A DNA stretch of 64,000 bases from Spongilla lacustris (Eukaryota; Porifera; Demospongiae; Spongillida; Spongillidae), in contig OX442429.1 in the NCBI GenBank assembly GCA_949361645.1, positions 5,007,167-5,071,166 of the forward strand. The letters run 5' to 3'. A program made the translations under genes and the position numbers. The notes under the pieces are model-generated. The model ran no database searches. It had not been told where the DNA came from and worked only from the letters and a program-made list of their open reading frames with translations. Positions 10,953-22,200 of this stretch are shown here, piece after piece; within the stretch, counting starts at the first letter, position 1, and each line of letters begins with the position of its first letter.

Positions 10953-11336
10953 TCCCCTACGAAAAAATCTTGGCATGACATGTTCCAAATTCATGCGTGA
11001 TATGTTTTTGCAAGTGTTCCAGTATTTCTAGAGCACTGTTGAACATGCTTACATGTACATGTATGTCATTAAATTGCAGGCATATCACTCTTCTAACTTG
11101 CACAGGATGAATAGCTTCTAAAAAGCGATTCCCCGATGAGGCATACCCGCTAATATGCTAAATGTTCTCAGGGGAACGCCTTTTAGAAACTCTTCAACCT
11201 GTACAAGTTAGAAGAGTGATATGCCTGCAATTGAATGACATAAGCATGTTCAACATGCTCTAGAAAAACTGGAACACATGCGACAACATATCACACATGA
11301 ATTTGGAACATGTATGCCAAGATTTTTTTGTAGGGG
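10953..11336. mobile_element. Foldback (long inverted repeat) element
   Basis: Two arms of about 170-180 bp (10953-11134 and 11171-11336) are near-complete inverted copies around a loop of about 36 bases. The ends are CCCCTAC and GTAGGGG. Shared core segments include CTTGGCAT, CAAATTCATG, TGCAGGCATATCACTCTTC and CTAAAA. No ORF. I see no clear target duplication. The form is that of a foldback MITE; it could also be a recent palindromic duplication. Confidence 0.85.
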
Positions 11337-11337
11337 A

Positions 11338-11403
11338 AGGTGTGCCCATTATGGTGTGCTCCTTTTAAAGTGTGCCCATTAAGGTGTGCTCCTTTTAAAG
11401 TGT
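11338..11403. repeat. Tandem duplication, about 33 bp x 2
   Basis: GTGTGCCCATTAnGGTGTGC followed by TCCTTTTAAA occurs twice in a row, directly after the foldback element. Confidence 0.85.
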
Positions 11404-11460
11404 GTGACATTTTCTGTACAGTTCATGTTCATGCATCGTGTGCTTGCTACCATACATTGC

Positions 11461-11546
11461 AGACACACACACACACACACACAAATACACACACACACAA
11501 ATACACACACACACACACACACAAATACACATACACACACACACAA
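11461..11546. repeat. (AC)n microsatellite with AAATAC interruptions
   Basis: Interrupted AC repeat. Thr/His-rich frames across it are artefacts. Confidence 0.95.
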
Positions 11547-12170
11547 CACTCATGGAATCGTACAATTGTATGCCACAATATTTGGCCTCATCACATCTGC
11601 TACCACCTCCCTTGACCACACCCACCTGCTGGCTGCACTCCCTTGTGAGGTCTCCCTCCTCTCGCGGCCCCGAAGTACTCGGTGTAGTTGTGTCCTCTCC
11701 TCCTCCATACTATATATGGAAAACAAACAATATTAATTAATCATCATACAACAGACTGAGTTTTGCAGCATAGTAGGAGGACATGAATCACCATGGCAAC
11801 TAGACATATACAAATAAAAATTTGTTCTGGAGAATAATGCTGATATTGGTGTCTTTACAGGGCTAAAACTCGTGTCACTAAAGGGCTAATATCACTGTAT
11901 CTGACTGGCCTATAAAGGGTTACTGCAAGTGGTGACCAGTGCCCAGACCTGGTTCAAATTCTGTGCCTTCTCCATGACACCCCACTGGTCCCTGTTCTGT
12001 TCTGTCTCCATCTCCAAGGTGAGGGTGGCCTCCATGTCATGCCTCCCTCTCAGACTTAGTATGTGTGGGTCACCTTGCTGAGTTTGTCCTTAACTTTGTC
12101 ACTGAACTCTCTGAGCCTCCTCTGATGAAGGAAAGTGGAAGGAGAGGATCATGGAAGGAGGGAAGAGGCG

Positions 12171-12422
12171 TGGATGGAGAGGGAGGGATGGAGGGAGGGA
12201 GGGAGGGAGGGAGGGAGGGAGGGAGGGAGGGAGGGAGGGAGGGAGGGAGGGAGGGAGGGAGGGAGGGAGGGAGGGAGGGAGGGAGGGAGGGAGGGAGGGA
12301 GGGAGGGAGGGAGGGAGGGAGGGAGGGAGGGAGGGAGGGAGGGAGGGAGGGAGGGAGGGAGGGAGGGAGGGAGGGAGGGAGGGAGGGAGGGAGGGAGGGA
12401 GGGAGGGAGGGAGGGAGGGAGG
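12171..12422. repeat. (GGGA)n tetranucleotide array
   Basis: About 60 nearly perfect GGGA units. It generates REGG and PSLP repeat frames on both strands, which I reject as genes. Strand-asymmetric purine tracts of this length can form triplex or G-rich structures. Confidence 0.97.
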
Positions 12423-12599
12423 GGTAAATAGAGCTTGCCATTGGTGAGCATTGATAGCTGGAGTTTGAGTTGTGTACTGTGGAAAGCAATGTAGAATGTC
12501 ATCAAAACTAGCCAATTACATTCATGTGCATATGCATGCATTGCACAAGGTAACAAGAACTGATTCGTAGCATACATATACATGTACATACTGACTTAC

Positions 12600-14020
12600 A
12601 TGTACAGAGAGAGGGGAAGAGAGGATTCATAGCCACTCACACAACAACACACGCACACACAGTCATGCATACATACTCACACACATGCTCACATACACAA
12701 TCACACACACATATGCTCACACACGCTGTCAGCTGTGGGGTATCTGCCATAAGATTCATTTCTTAGGTGCTTGCTATATGGGGTACTTGCCATAGGGCCC
12801 ATAGCTTCTTGCCATGGAGTACTTCATAGCTGTGTGCAATAGGGATCACTCCAACTCCATACACTGTAGCTGTTAGGTGTCTGCCATAGATTTGAGTTCA
12901 TAGCTGTTAACTGTGTGATTCTTCATGCATCGCTTATTGCCATAGAGTTCACTCCATACATGGGCCAGGGGTATTCCGTCGCTGCCTGCCGTAGAGTCCA
13001 GAGTATAGTACCAGCTTTATAGCTGTCTGTCTGCAATAGGGTCCGTGCACTCTCGTACTCCGTAGCAGTAAGCTGTGGCCTGTGGGGTAGTAGGCTTCAG
13101 TTCTGCCATAGAATCCAGTCCACAGGCAGACTTCCAGGTCTTTAACCTGCATGTCATATCCTCGTGGGATTGATCTTCGATATCGTCGTCTTCGTACCGT
13201 TCGAAATCGTCCGCGGAAGTACCGAACCAAAAGCGAAGAGCAGGCCTACAGCAGATTATCTCTGCCTACAATAAATAGCGGTTAATAAGTTATTTTGCAC
13301 GTTAAGTTGTAGTGTACATTACAGTGGTGGGTGGGGTCGTGGTTATAGTCATCAATAATTATTTGCAATACATATAATCATTATCTACATGTACTTACAG
13401 AACTGGGCACGGCTAATGACGAAAGAGTAGCACGTGATATTATGCGTTTTGTATTTGGGGTGTATGTCACTAACCATTCAAGGGAAGCGCGATTTGAAGG
13501 CCCTAAGCTCTGAAAAAATGATGAAAAATATGTGCATTGATTACTCTCATATAATCCGGTGGCACCTAAGGAAAATATCATTTGGTTGGGAAACTATTGA
13601 TGACTGAATAAGTAAATGAGATAAAATGAATGGACATTGGAAACCTTGCATAATTAATGTGGAAGTGCGGATATAGGTACCTACGGTGCGTGAAAGTACT
13701 CAAAATATGCTAAATAGTCCCCACATAGCAAATCCGAGAGCACCTAGTCAATATAATTTTTATTTCTGCAGTTAGCTGCAGTTTTCTGAATTCGTCCATA
13801 CATTTTCTACGGACATTGATTTACGCAATGACCGAATACCGCGTAATCCTTTTGACCGCCAATTTCTCGATATGAAGCGATACGTTTAATATAGCCATGG
13901 CAATTAACAAGTTACGAATGCTCAGGTGTGTTAAGGCTGGCTACACTTAAAATGTTTAAATGGCTGCCAAAGGAAGCGTTTTTAAATTTTCATGCACATA
14001 CGATACTAGTATGGCTAAGC
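12600..14020. other. Gene-poor stretch
   Basis: CA-rich sequence near 12640-12725, then a loosely repetitive region (TGCCATAG / CATAGCTGT motifs, 12740-13100). On the minus strand near 13142-13210 there is an acidic stretch DDFERYEDDDIEDQSHED that could be an exon, but nothing connects to it. Otherwise nothing seen. Confidence 0.5.
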
Positions 14021-14025
14021 AGCTA

Positions 14026-14317
14026 GCCTCGTCCCCAGGCCCTGTTTTATTGAAGTTACGGGCTGCCAGGGTCCTACCGCGCATGCGCTAGTTTGTCCCA
14101 GAATACCTCCGTATATTTCGCGATGGCGTATTCTGTTGAGTTCCGAGAAGCGGTGGCTTATTCTTTATCGTGTCTTCATGTCTTAACGAGCGAAATCAGA
14201 CGAGTATACGGAATGGTTTCCAAAAGGAAATTAAGATAACTACAGGTCGCATGCGCGCTAGGACCCTGGCAGTGTCACCCTCGTAACTTTAATAAAAACA
14301 GGGCCTGGGGACGAGGC
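14026..14317. mobile_element. TA-flanked MITE with long inverted ends
   Basis: 292 bp, flanked on both sides by TA (14024-14025 and 14318-14319). Ends are GCCTCGTCCCCAGGCCCTG and its complement. The inverted similarity runs about 65 bp inward, interrupted by small indels, and includes CTGCCAGGGTCCTA and GCGCATGCG. No coding capacity. A TA duplication fits a Tc1/mariner-type or related element. The termini resemble those bracketing the transposase relic at 36.3-41.3 kb (CTCGTnCCCAGnCC). Confidence 0.82.
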
Positions 14318-14329
14318 TACATCTGTGGT

Positions 14330-15288
14330 GAAAGTGGTGAAACTGATTACTCTACTGATCCCCTTGGTCCTGCTGATTCCCTTGGTCCTGCTGATCCCCT
14401 GGGTTCCAATAAGTACAGTCTCCGCAGAACGATCATCGTCGGCGTTGAGACGCTATTTACTTGCATGCGGTCTGCAATGACTTAGGAACGATGATGATAA
14501 TTCCCTGTCACAAAGAAAGAACAGACAATTTAGATCTCAAAGACTGCCAATTACTTTATTTCACCTTTTTTGTTGCACTCTAGGCATGCAATCTTACGTA
14601 ATTAACAGTGTCATGAATATGATTAGCGACGACCTCCTCGCTCCCCTAGGCCCTGTATTAAATCCGTTCCGACGCCTCTGAAAGCCTGACCAACGAAGGA
14701 AGATCGAAACACGGCCAGATATAGTTGGGCTTAGCCCGACCTTCCGCCAATACGCGAAGGTCGGGCTAAGCCCAGCTAGGCCAGATATACTTACACTCCA
14801 GAAGAATGCCGACGTAGCTCGTCAAAAGCTTTAGGTAGCAAGTAATAGCACAAGGACTTGCCACTACCAGTCGGAAGGGTAAAAAAAAACATCTCTCCCT
14901 AGTAAAAAGTGCTTCACAGCCGATTCCTGTGGTTTACGCAACTGCGAATAGCCCACTGAGAAATGCATGTACATAGCGTCCAGAATTGCCGATATTAAGG
15001 AATGCGCTTGAGGTCACATGACATACGTAAGCTGTAATCTGATTGGGCCTGCTGGAATTTGGGTCGGAATAAATAATTAGTGGTCGATGTCGCGTCGCCG
15101 TACTACTCGTGCTAGTCCCCAGTCCACGTCATAGTACGGTACGTCGAAGTACGACTGGCTTGCGAGGTTATATGCTGGCGGTCTTGTTTTTAATGACATT
15201 CATAATTGGGGTCAAATCCTATACGTTGTACATGTACGAGAGTCACTAGGTATGGCGCACTCTAGCGTACACCTTACCTAGTCCTAGG
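14330..15288. other. No gene seen
   Basis: Apart from the hairpin at 14713-14789, unique sequence without a supportable reading frame or RNA gene. Confidence 0.5.
14713..14789. repeat. Perfect-type hairpin between GGCCAGATATA direct repeats
   Basis: Arms 14724-14744 and about 14755-14776 (core GGGCTTAGCCCGACCTTC and its complement, about 21 bp with one G-T pair) enclose a loop of about 10 bases. An 11-bp direct repeat GGCCAGATATA lies on either side (14713 and 14779). Each arm itself contains the palindrome GGGCTTAGCCC. Confidence 0.85.
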
Positions 15289-15296
15289 TGTGGCGC

Positions 15297-16010
15297 CAGT
15301 GGCGAGGTGGCCGGGGGGGCAGGGGGGGCAGTTGCCCCCCCAGCTGGCCTTAAAAAGGGGGCGCCAAAATGACGATAGGGGCGCACCAGCCGCCAAGGAA
15401 ATTACACGAAATGTGCTTAATTAAGATGATTATTTATGTAGTACACATGTAGAGTCATTATGCTGGGAACGAGTTCATCAATAGCGAACGTCGGCGATCT
15501 GAGTAAAGAAGGCGGGATTTCACCCCACGTGATATATATTTATAGCATTTGTTACGTAATAGTACGGTTACGTATAGGTAAACAATCCAATTCCAAGTAC
15601 ATTGCTCTATACATGTAGTTGTAAATAGTTCCGGCCAAAACTTCGGCTTGACTGATGTCATGAGATCTAGAATCGGCTACGTGTTAATTGCTACCAGTTT
15701 TTGTTATTGTTATCGTGCTGCTCGAACAGAGGGCACTATTGATTGCCTTAGTTTCCAATACAATCTATGGAAAACACACCACAAAAATTTTCGTGCGCGC
15801 GCGCGCCCCTCCCTGTCGTCGACGCGTCAATTATCCATGTGGAACCCACCCCCTCCTCGCCAAAATCCTGTATCCGCCCCTGTAACGATATAAGAAATTC
15901 TGACAGAAAGGCAGCATGTGTGTGTGCGTGGGGGAGGGGGGGGGGGGGGGGGGGGGGGCGGCAGTCTGTGTATTTGCCCCCCCAGTGACAGACAAGCCAC
16001 CTCGCCACTG
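15297..16010. mobile_element. Non-autonomous hAT-type element
   Basis: 714 bp with perfect 15-bp terminal inverted repeats CAGTGGCGAGGTGGC (15297-15311 and 15996-16010) and a perfect 8-bp target duplication TGTGGCGC (15289-15296 and 16011-16018). CAGTG ends and an 8-bp duplication are the hAT signature. Subterminal G/C runs, a CG-alternating tract (15793-15806) and a poly-G run (15929-15958) lie inside. No transposase, so it depends on a helper elsewhere. Confidence 0.93.
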
Positions 16011-16019
16011 TGTGGCGCA

Positions 16020-19000
16020 CTGTATAGAGTACACCATAGTTACCTAGGTACAGCGGGAACACACCTCCAGACGAACGAGGAGCGTGACATTCCATATATC
16101 CTCTCGAGTACTCTAAATTGCCTAGTTATCATTTTCACCTGCCATCACTTCTGTTGCTTATTGAGATGTGCAGTAGCTGATGCTGCAATGTCTTCTCCAT
16201 TCAAATGTGTTTAGCCACCATAAAAGGTCAACGTCCATCAAGGTCATCTATCTGTCTGTCTGTATATCTGTCTCGGATATACATTATACACGTGCATGTA
16301 CATGCTGCGGTTACATCAACGCACCGGTGCATGCAGTATTTTTAAGTGGACACAATTGACACTTGCAGATGAAGGCTTATGAATCTCCATGCCATACACA
16401 TCCACATATTCATAGTTTGTATAGATGCTGTGGCATGTGCAGGCCGGGCAAAAGCATCCGCTTGCTGACTTGCACGAATCACAATATACACATCGACTGA
16501 TAATCATGCATTGCAGCATCCTATACAAGGAAGAGGGTTTTGGGGGGAAGACCTGGGTTTACCCCCTGCATGCCAAAGTGAATATCATCATACAGAGGCA
16601 TATATAAGACATGATGACTTGAATTGAGCGCAATGAAGTGGACGTTTGACAAGAGAACTCAATTTAGCAAGTAAGTCGCCTGCTTGTATCGAAGGCTGCA
16701 TGAACATAGACGCCATGTATATGTATTTGAACGCGAAGAAAAATGCATCGTCATACAACGGACATGTATAATATAATTATTATAATTATGTATATTTATA
16801 AGTGCTTCTGATTTAGGTAAGACTATAAAAATATTGAGTCTAATACTGCAGGCATGCAATAAAACACAGTATCATTATATTGTTTTCATCTACAAAAACA
16901 ATCAATCTTAGTTCGACGACTGCATGCAACTGTCTTGTCCACTTCTTACACCTAATTCCAGTATGTAATTGTTACTGAGTTTTACAACATGCCTATTGTA
17001 TACAGAGTGATCCAAAACCGCGCAAAATCTTCAATTTATAACTTAACATTATAAATAAAGTGCATGAGCAAGAACTTCTAATCAATAACTTCAAGTTCAT
17101 CATTGGCATGCATGTGTTTTGGTTTAAATTACATTATTTTTCAATGTTCAATTCTAGAGTTATGATTTTGCGTGACTTTTGAATCAGGAAGTTTGCTGCA
17201 TGTTCCTTTGCTTTGTTATATGAAGAGACCGCCTATCTTTGGGTTGCAATCATGGGTCCCCCCCCCCCCCAGCATTTCTGGAAAGGGGGGGGGGGGGGGG
17301 GGGGGGGGGGCATTTGACAGCCAAATACGACTACGGGGGGGGGGGGGGGGCTTTCCACTTTCGGCCGATACAGCCAGTGGAGGGTGCGCATGTTCCTAGT
17401 AATACTGAATACTTTAACTTTTATTATAAGTGAGGGGGGTAGGTGAGCACGACTCCCCCCCCCCCCCCCCCCCCCCCCGGGGACGCTCATGGCAATATGC
17501 CGAGTTTGACGGGTGCAAAGTTAAAGAAACAGAGGGGTCTTTGCGGGCACGTGGTTAATTGAACTACCCGCCTGTGGTTTGGGCATTGATTTGATTCTTG
17601 TTGTGTGACTTTACAATTCTGCTGCACTCCAGACGTTATTATTATTATGCCGTGGCACGCGCGAGCGAGACTATAGATGCGCTCTATTGTAGGACGAATT
17701 TATAAGATAATTTAAAACGTGTGGTTCGCTAACTATGCAGCCATTTACCTACAGTGGAGCCGAGGACTCTGTGGAGGTAGTTGGACGAAAAAAATTGACA
17801 CCAATTTTATGTTTGCTTAAATGTACAATTACCATATGTGATATAGAAAATATAACTGCACAGATGCATGGGATAGTAGTTATAAATATCACCGGTGTAT
17901 CACATGACTGTCACGTTCCGGCTACGACTTTCGCTTCAGTGACCCTTGGCTTGTCAGCTATACATGTATATCTTCACTCCGGGATATAACGGATCAGGGT
18001 AATTATTAGTATGTAGCTTAAGCACCAACCTCTAAATCATTTGGCCGAGCTAGATTCTGAATGAGCGATACGTAGCTTTTACGGACTAAAAGTGTTAGCA
18101 TTTCCCTTTTACAATTTACCAAGGCATGACAAAGTGGGCGGTGGTACGACTCAAACCGAAGACGATTCTCTCTTCAGAATGGATGCAAGAGTTTTTTAAG
18201 GGGGAGGGGGATTAGTAAAAATTATTGTAAAGTGGGCGTGGGTCTCCAAAAGGGCGGGAGGGATGCGCCTCCTCCCGCGCGAAGCGCGGAAGCTTTTGAC
18301 AATATCAACACGTACGTAGCATTACATTTGTACGACAAGAAAATTATTTGCAACATGAGGTTAAACACGCTATAATCGTTTCGGGCCTAAAGTTAAAGCG
18401 CACGCGCATTGTGCGTCATAGATATAAAGCTTCATTTGGGCCACAAATTACTAAATGGAATAAAGAGAACACAATTACCGGTTATTACGTCGAAGCATTC
18501 ATTATAAAATGCATGACATCGTAGTGAATATACATCTGGCACAATATCTATTGGTAATGTTAGATGTTATAAAACCGCGAGATCTAAATGTGCATGTGGC
18601 AGATCGACATCTATGATACCGTCTAATGTATATGTACAGTACATGTATTGGCACGTTTATAGACGGAAGGCAACAATCAACCAACTGAGGTCAGGGCAAC
18701 GGACAATGTAATAAGAATTGACAACACATACACATACAGAGGGTTTTATCTGCGCAAGGTCACTGAAAACGAATGCTGCAGAATGTGATAGTCACGTGAT
18801 ACATATCACATGTGGTTATTGTTCTAAATTCAAATAAACACAATTAATTTGTTTTCGTCCAACTACCACGGTTTCCGCTATATGCCTTACATGTACATAT
18901 ACGTCCGTTTCACTGAAGTTACTCTATTCGATCCTTTTAACAGTTTCTTTGTTAAAACCACATCAATCAACATTCATGTGTTTTGGATCTCCAAATTAAA

Positions 19001-19230
19001 CTATTCCGCGTATATTGTACCCTGCATGCATGAAAGGTACTCCAACATGATTTTGCCGGCGGATATATAAATAGTATGCAACAGCATTAATGGTTGCGTT
19101 AGCGCAACTCAGTGAATCTACTCAGTTTCAATAAAACAAAACAAATTTACAAAAGGACAAATCCAGAAAAATTGATTTTGAGTACATTTGGATGTTGATG
19201 TCACTACATTTTTGCATCTCATAGAGAACC
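16020..19230. other. Gene-poor stretch with G/C homopolymers
   Basis: Poly-C/poly-G runs at about 17261-17310, 17336-17350 and 17454-17478. A plus-strand frame of 84 codons at 17735-17989 has no recognisable feature and is not called. Otherwise AT-rich unique sequence. Confidence 0.55.
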
Positions 19231-19234
19231 AAAC

Positions 19235-22200
19235 ATGAACAGCAAAGAGGCTACCCCCAATGCGGAAGGCAGCATGGATGGAAGTCATCGTAAAAGGAAA
19301 ATAGATACCGCGGCTGTGCCGACAGCAAGAAAAAACGTAAAGCTAAGCTCAGATGAAGGGTCAAGTAAAAATGGAGATGATGACTCGGAGGTAAGACGTG
19401 ATGCTGTGCAATCATCAATGTTATGACTATTTAAAAAATCATCAATTGAAATAGGTATGTAATTATGAAATGCAGCCCTATATATTGTACTATAGTCTGG
19501 GGACCAGACCATATATGAAAACATGGCAAAATTAAACTGAATTCTATTAATTACGCGTCGTGTCACACGGTCTAGTACCATCCCTACTAAGATTTAATGC
19601 AAATCATACCACATACAGGAAAATGGTACTGATACGAACTCCGAGTCCTCAGAATCAATAAACTCCGATGATACTGATGCGAACCTCTCAGAAGATATCG
19701 ATGCTACCGATGAGGTAACATGTATAGTAAAGTAAAGCATTTCATGTAAGTTGCATGATACGCTAATATCTTTAATTGACATTCTACCAAGCTTATTATG
19801 TAACTGCTGAATTGCGCCATTCATTAAGGATTTACTACTATATCATATGCATGATAAAAGGAAATGATTGCTTTCTCCAGTACTGAATTAAGTTTTGTAT
19901 CTTCTTCTTTCAGTCAAATAAAACTTTTTTTTTTGTTTTTAAAAGGGTAAAAATTGTATCAATTTGCGCTTGAAAACACATACACGTAAGAAAATACAAT
20001 AAAATGGACCTGAATTGTGGATCCGACACTAGCTATAGGGGACGATATGAGAAGACTAATGTGATCAATACTTAATTCTACCTTTATGCGTTTCATTGTT
20101 TCGGTATAAACGGGGCTTGCGAGTGAGTCGGAGTGACATACACCAACGCTTGTTCTACAGACACGTTATAGTTTAAAGTACGCGTAATTATACATGTATA
20201 AGTCAATGTCAATAGAATGTGATGGGTATAAAGGACGCGATAATATATAGACAATTGAATGCGTAGTATAAGCTCTAAAATGTCCCGCATATAACAATAA
20301 CATGCACAGCTAAAAAAAAAACTCGTCAGAAGAAGCTGTCATCTAACATTGAGGACTTTCAGTTCAAGTGTCTACTTAACAAGAGTTCACTAGCCGACAA
20401 GGCAAGGCTTGTTATCTGTATCAGCACCCCATTCCTCCTCATGGCTCTCTATGATGCCATCTCCTGGTCAGTGTTTGCACCTTGACCCTGAAGAGTGCCA
20501 TATAGCTATCAAATGGTAGCTTGGCATGGATACATCAGCAGGGTCTCAATGTTCTTTGTGCTATGACCCTTCCTTAGATCCTTTGGGGCACCATGCAACA
20601 ACTTGTAAGAGAGGGGGAGATGTTGTCATAAGACACAATAAAATCAGAGATATACAATGTACTGGCTGAGTCATTTCGTCAGGCAGGCATAAGTGTTAAA
20701 TGTGCATGAAGCTGGAAGTGGGTTGAGCCATGACAAACATAGACCTCACTGTGATTTCACAGGCTTAACTCAAATGTTATTGCCGAAGGGGGATTCACAG
20801 GTGGGGGGGCAGCAGCTGCATCTGCTGAAGTCCGAAAACACACTGAAAATGATCCAAAGTGTGAAGAACTTGCATGGATCTGTGTGCCCATAGCAGTGGA
20901 AGCCGATGGTGCATGGGGCATAGAAGCACAATGTACCATCTCACGTTTGACCCGCTGGCTCTGCATCAAAACAAACTAAACAATGTCCAGAGTAATTTCA
21001 ATTCTGTATGGTCATCTGAACATGTCCCTAATTAAGGCCAACTCAAGAGCTGAGTAGAAGTGCATTGTAGATTTAGATGTATGGTGTAGTTAGTGATGTA
21101 TTTTATGTATGTGTGTAATAATGTAACTAGTACAAACCGTCAAATTATATTTTGGTTTCACTTTGTTATTTCATCTCTGTACCAGAATGTTGCCATGGTT
21201 TGTTACAGATATGAAATGACATGCAGATCTTTTGTGAAAAATCAAAATATGATCTGTGTCATTGTTTTGCTGTGGTACAATAATAGGAAACAATTGAGGT
21301 TGTTCCAGGGCCAAAATCTATCATAGTCATGGTTATTACTAGGCCCGTGCATGAATACATCAGTATCTGAAATGATGACTCAGCTTGGGTAGAACATAAA
21401 CACTATAAAAAATAAATTCCGCTAATGCTAAGCATCTGATTCTAAATGTATTGTGTGACAAACCTACATGACCTATAAGGTGCAGGCAATTTAGTCATAG
21501 TAGCATGAAAATAACAGAGGGTACTCTGAAGATTTAAGTGCTCTCTCCACCTGTTACTGCCAGCTGAGCTCTTGAAAGGGTGATGTTCTGAAAAAGACCT
21601 ACAACAACAATTAAAGTTGGTGCTGTGCATTTATCTCACACCATGTGACCTGCAGCTAGCTGAGTTGTACATCTCTGCTAATCATCGCAACTGTAGTCAC
21701 ATGCACCCTCCACTGAGGTCACAGTTATCAGTATTGTTTAATGCTCTTAGGCCAACAAAAGTACTGAACAAATACATCTAATTGACTGTAGATCGCAGAG
21801 AAATTTTGCAACTTTACTTGTAATTGTTTGTTTTATTCCTATAAATTTATAAAGCAAATTATAATTTCTATTGGGATTAAATAATTTACTGGCAATGAAA
21901 TTTTAAATAGTAACTAGTAATTGGGGTTAAATTAGGTAATCTGCACTATGAAATTAAGTAACATCTAAATTCATTTAATTAGGCTGAGGTTGAGGTATCA
22001 GATACTTATCCAATATCATCAAGGTTGTGAAAAAAAAAACACAAGTCCAATCACACCAACTTATTCTTCAAGAAATGTCTACAGTCCAGTCACTAAATCA
22101 AATCTTTCTAATTATTTAGAGTGGACACACAGCTCTCCATTTTGCAGCACAATGTGGAAACAGTGCTGAAACAAAAAGGCTTCTTGAAAGTGGTGCTGAC

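Noticed and set aside
11340..11740. Thr/His-rich frames
   Set aside because: Translations of the (AC)n repeat; the real signal here is the RNF113A-like exon relic on the minus strand.
12065..12589. REGG- and PSLPP-repeat proteins on both strands
   Set aside because: Frames through the (GGGA)n array only; no unique coding sequence.
16985..17030. Possible Tc1/mariner end (CAGAGTGATCCAAAACCG)
   Set aside because: No matching inverted end or TA duplication found nearby.
17735..17989. 84-codon plus-strand ORF
   Set aside because: No domain, no splice partners and no homologous pattern; length compatible with chance.
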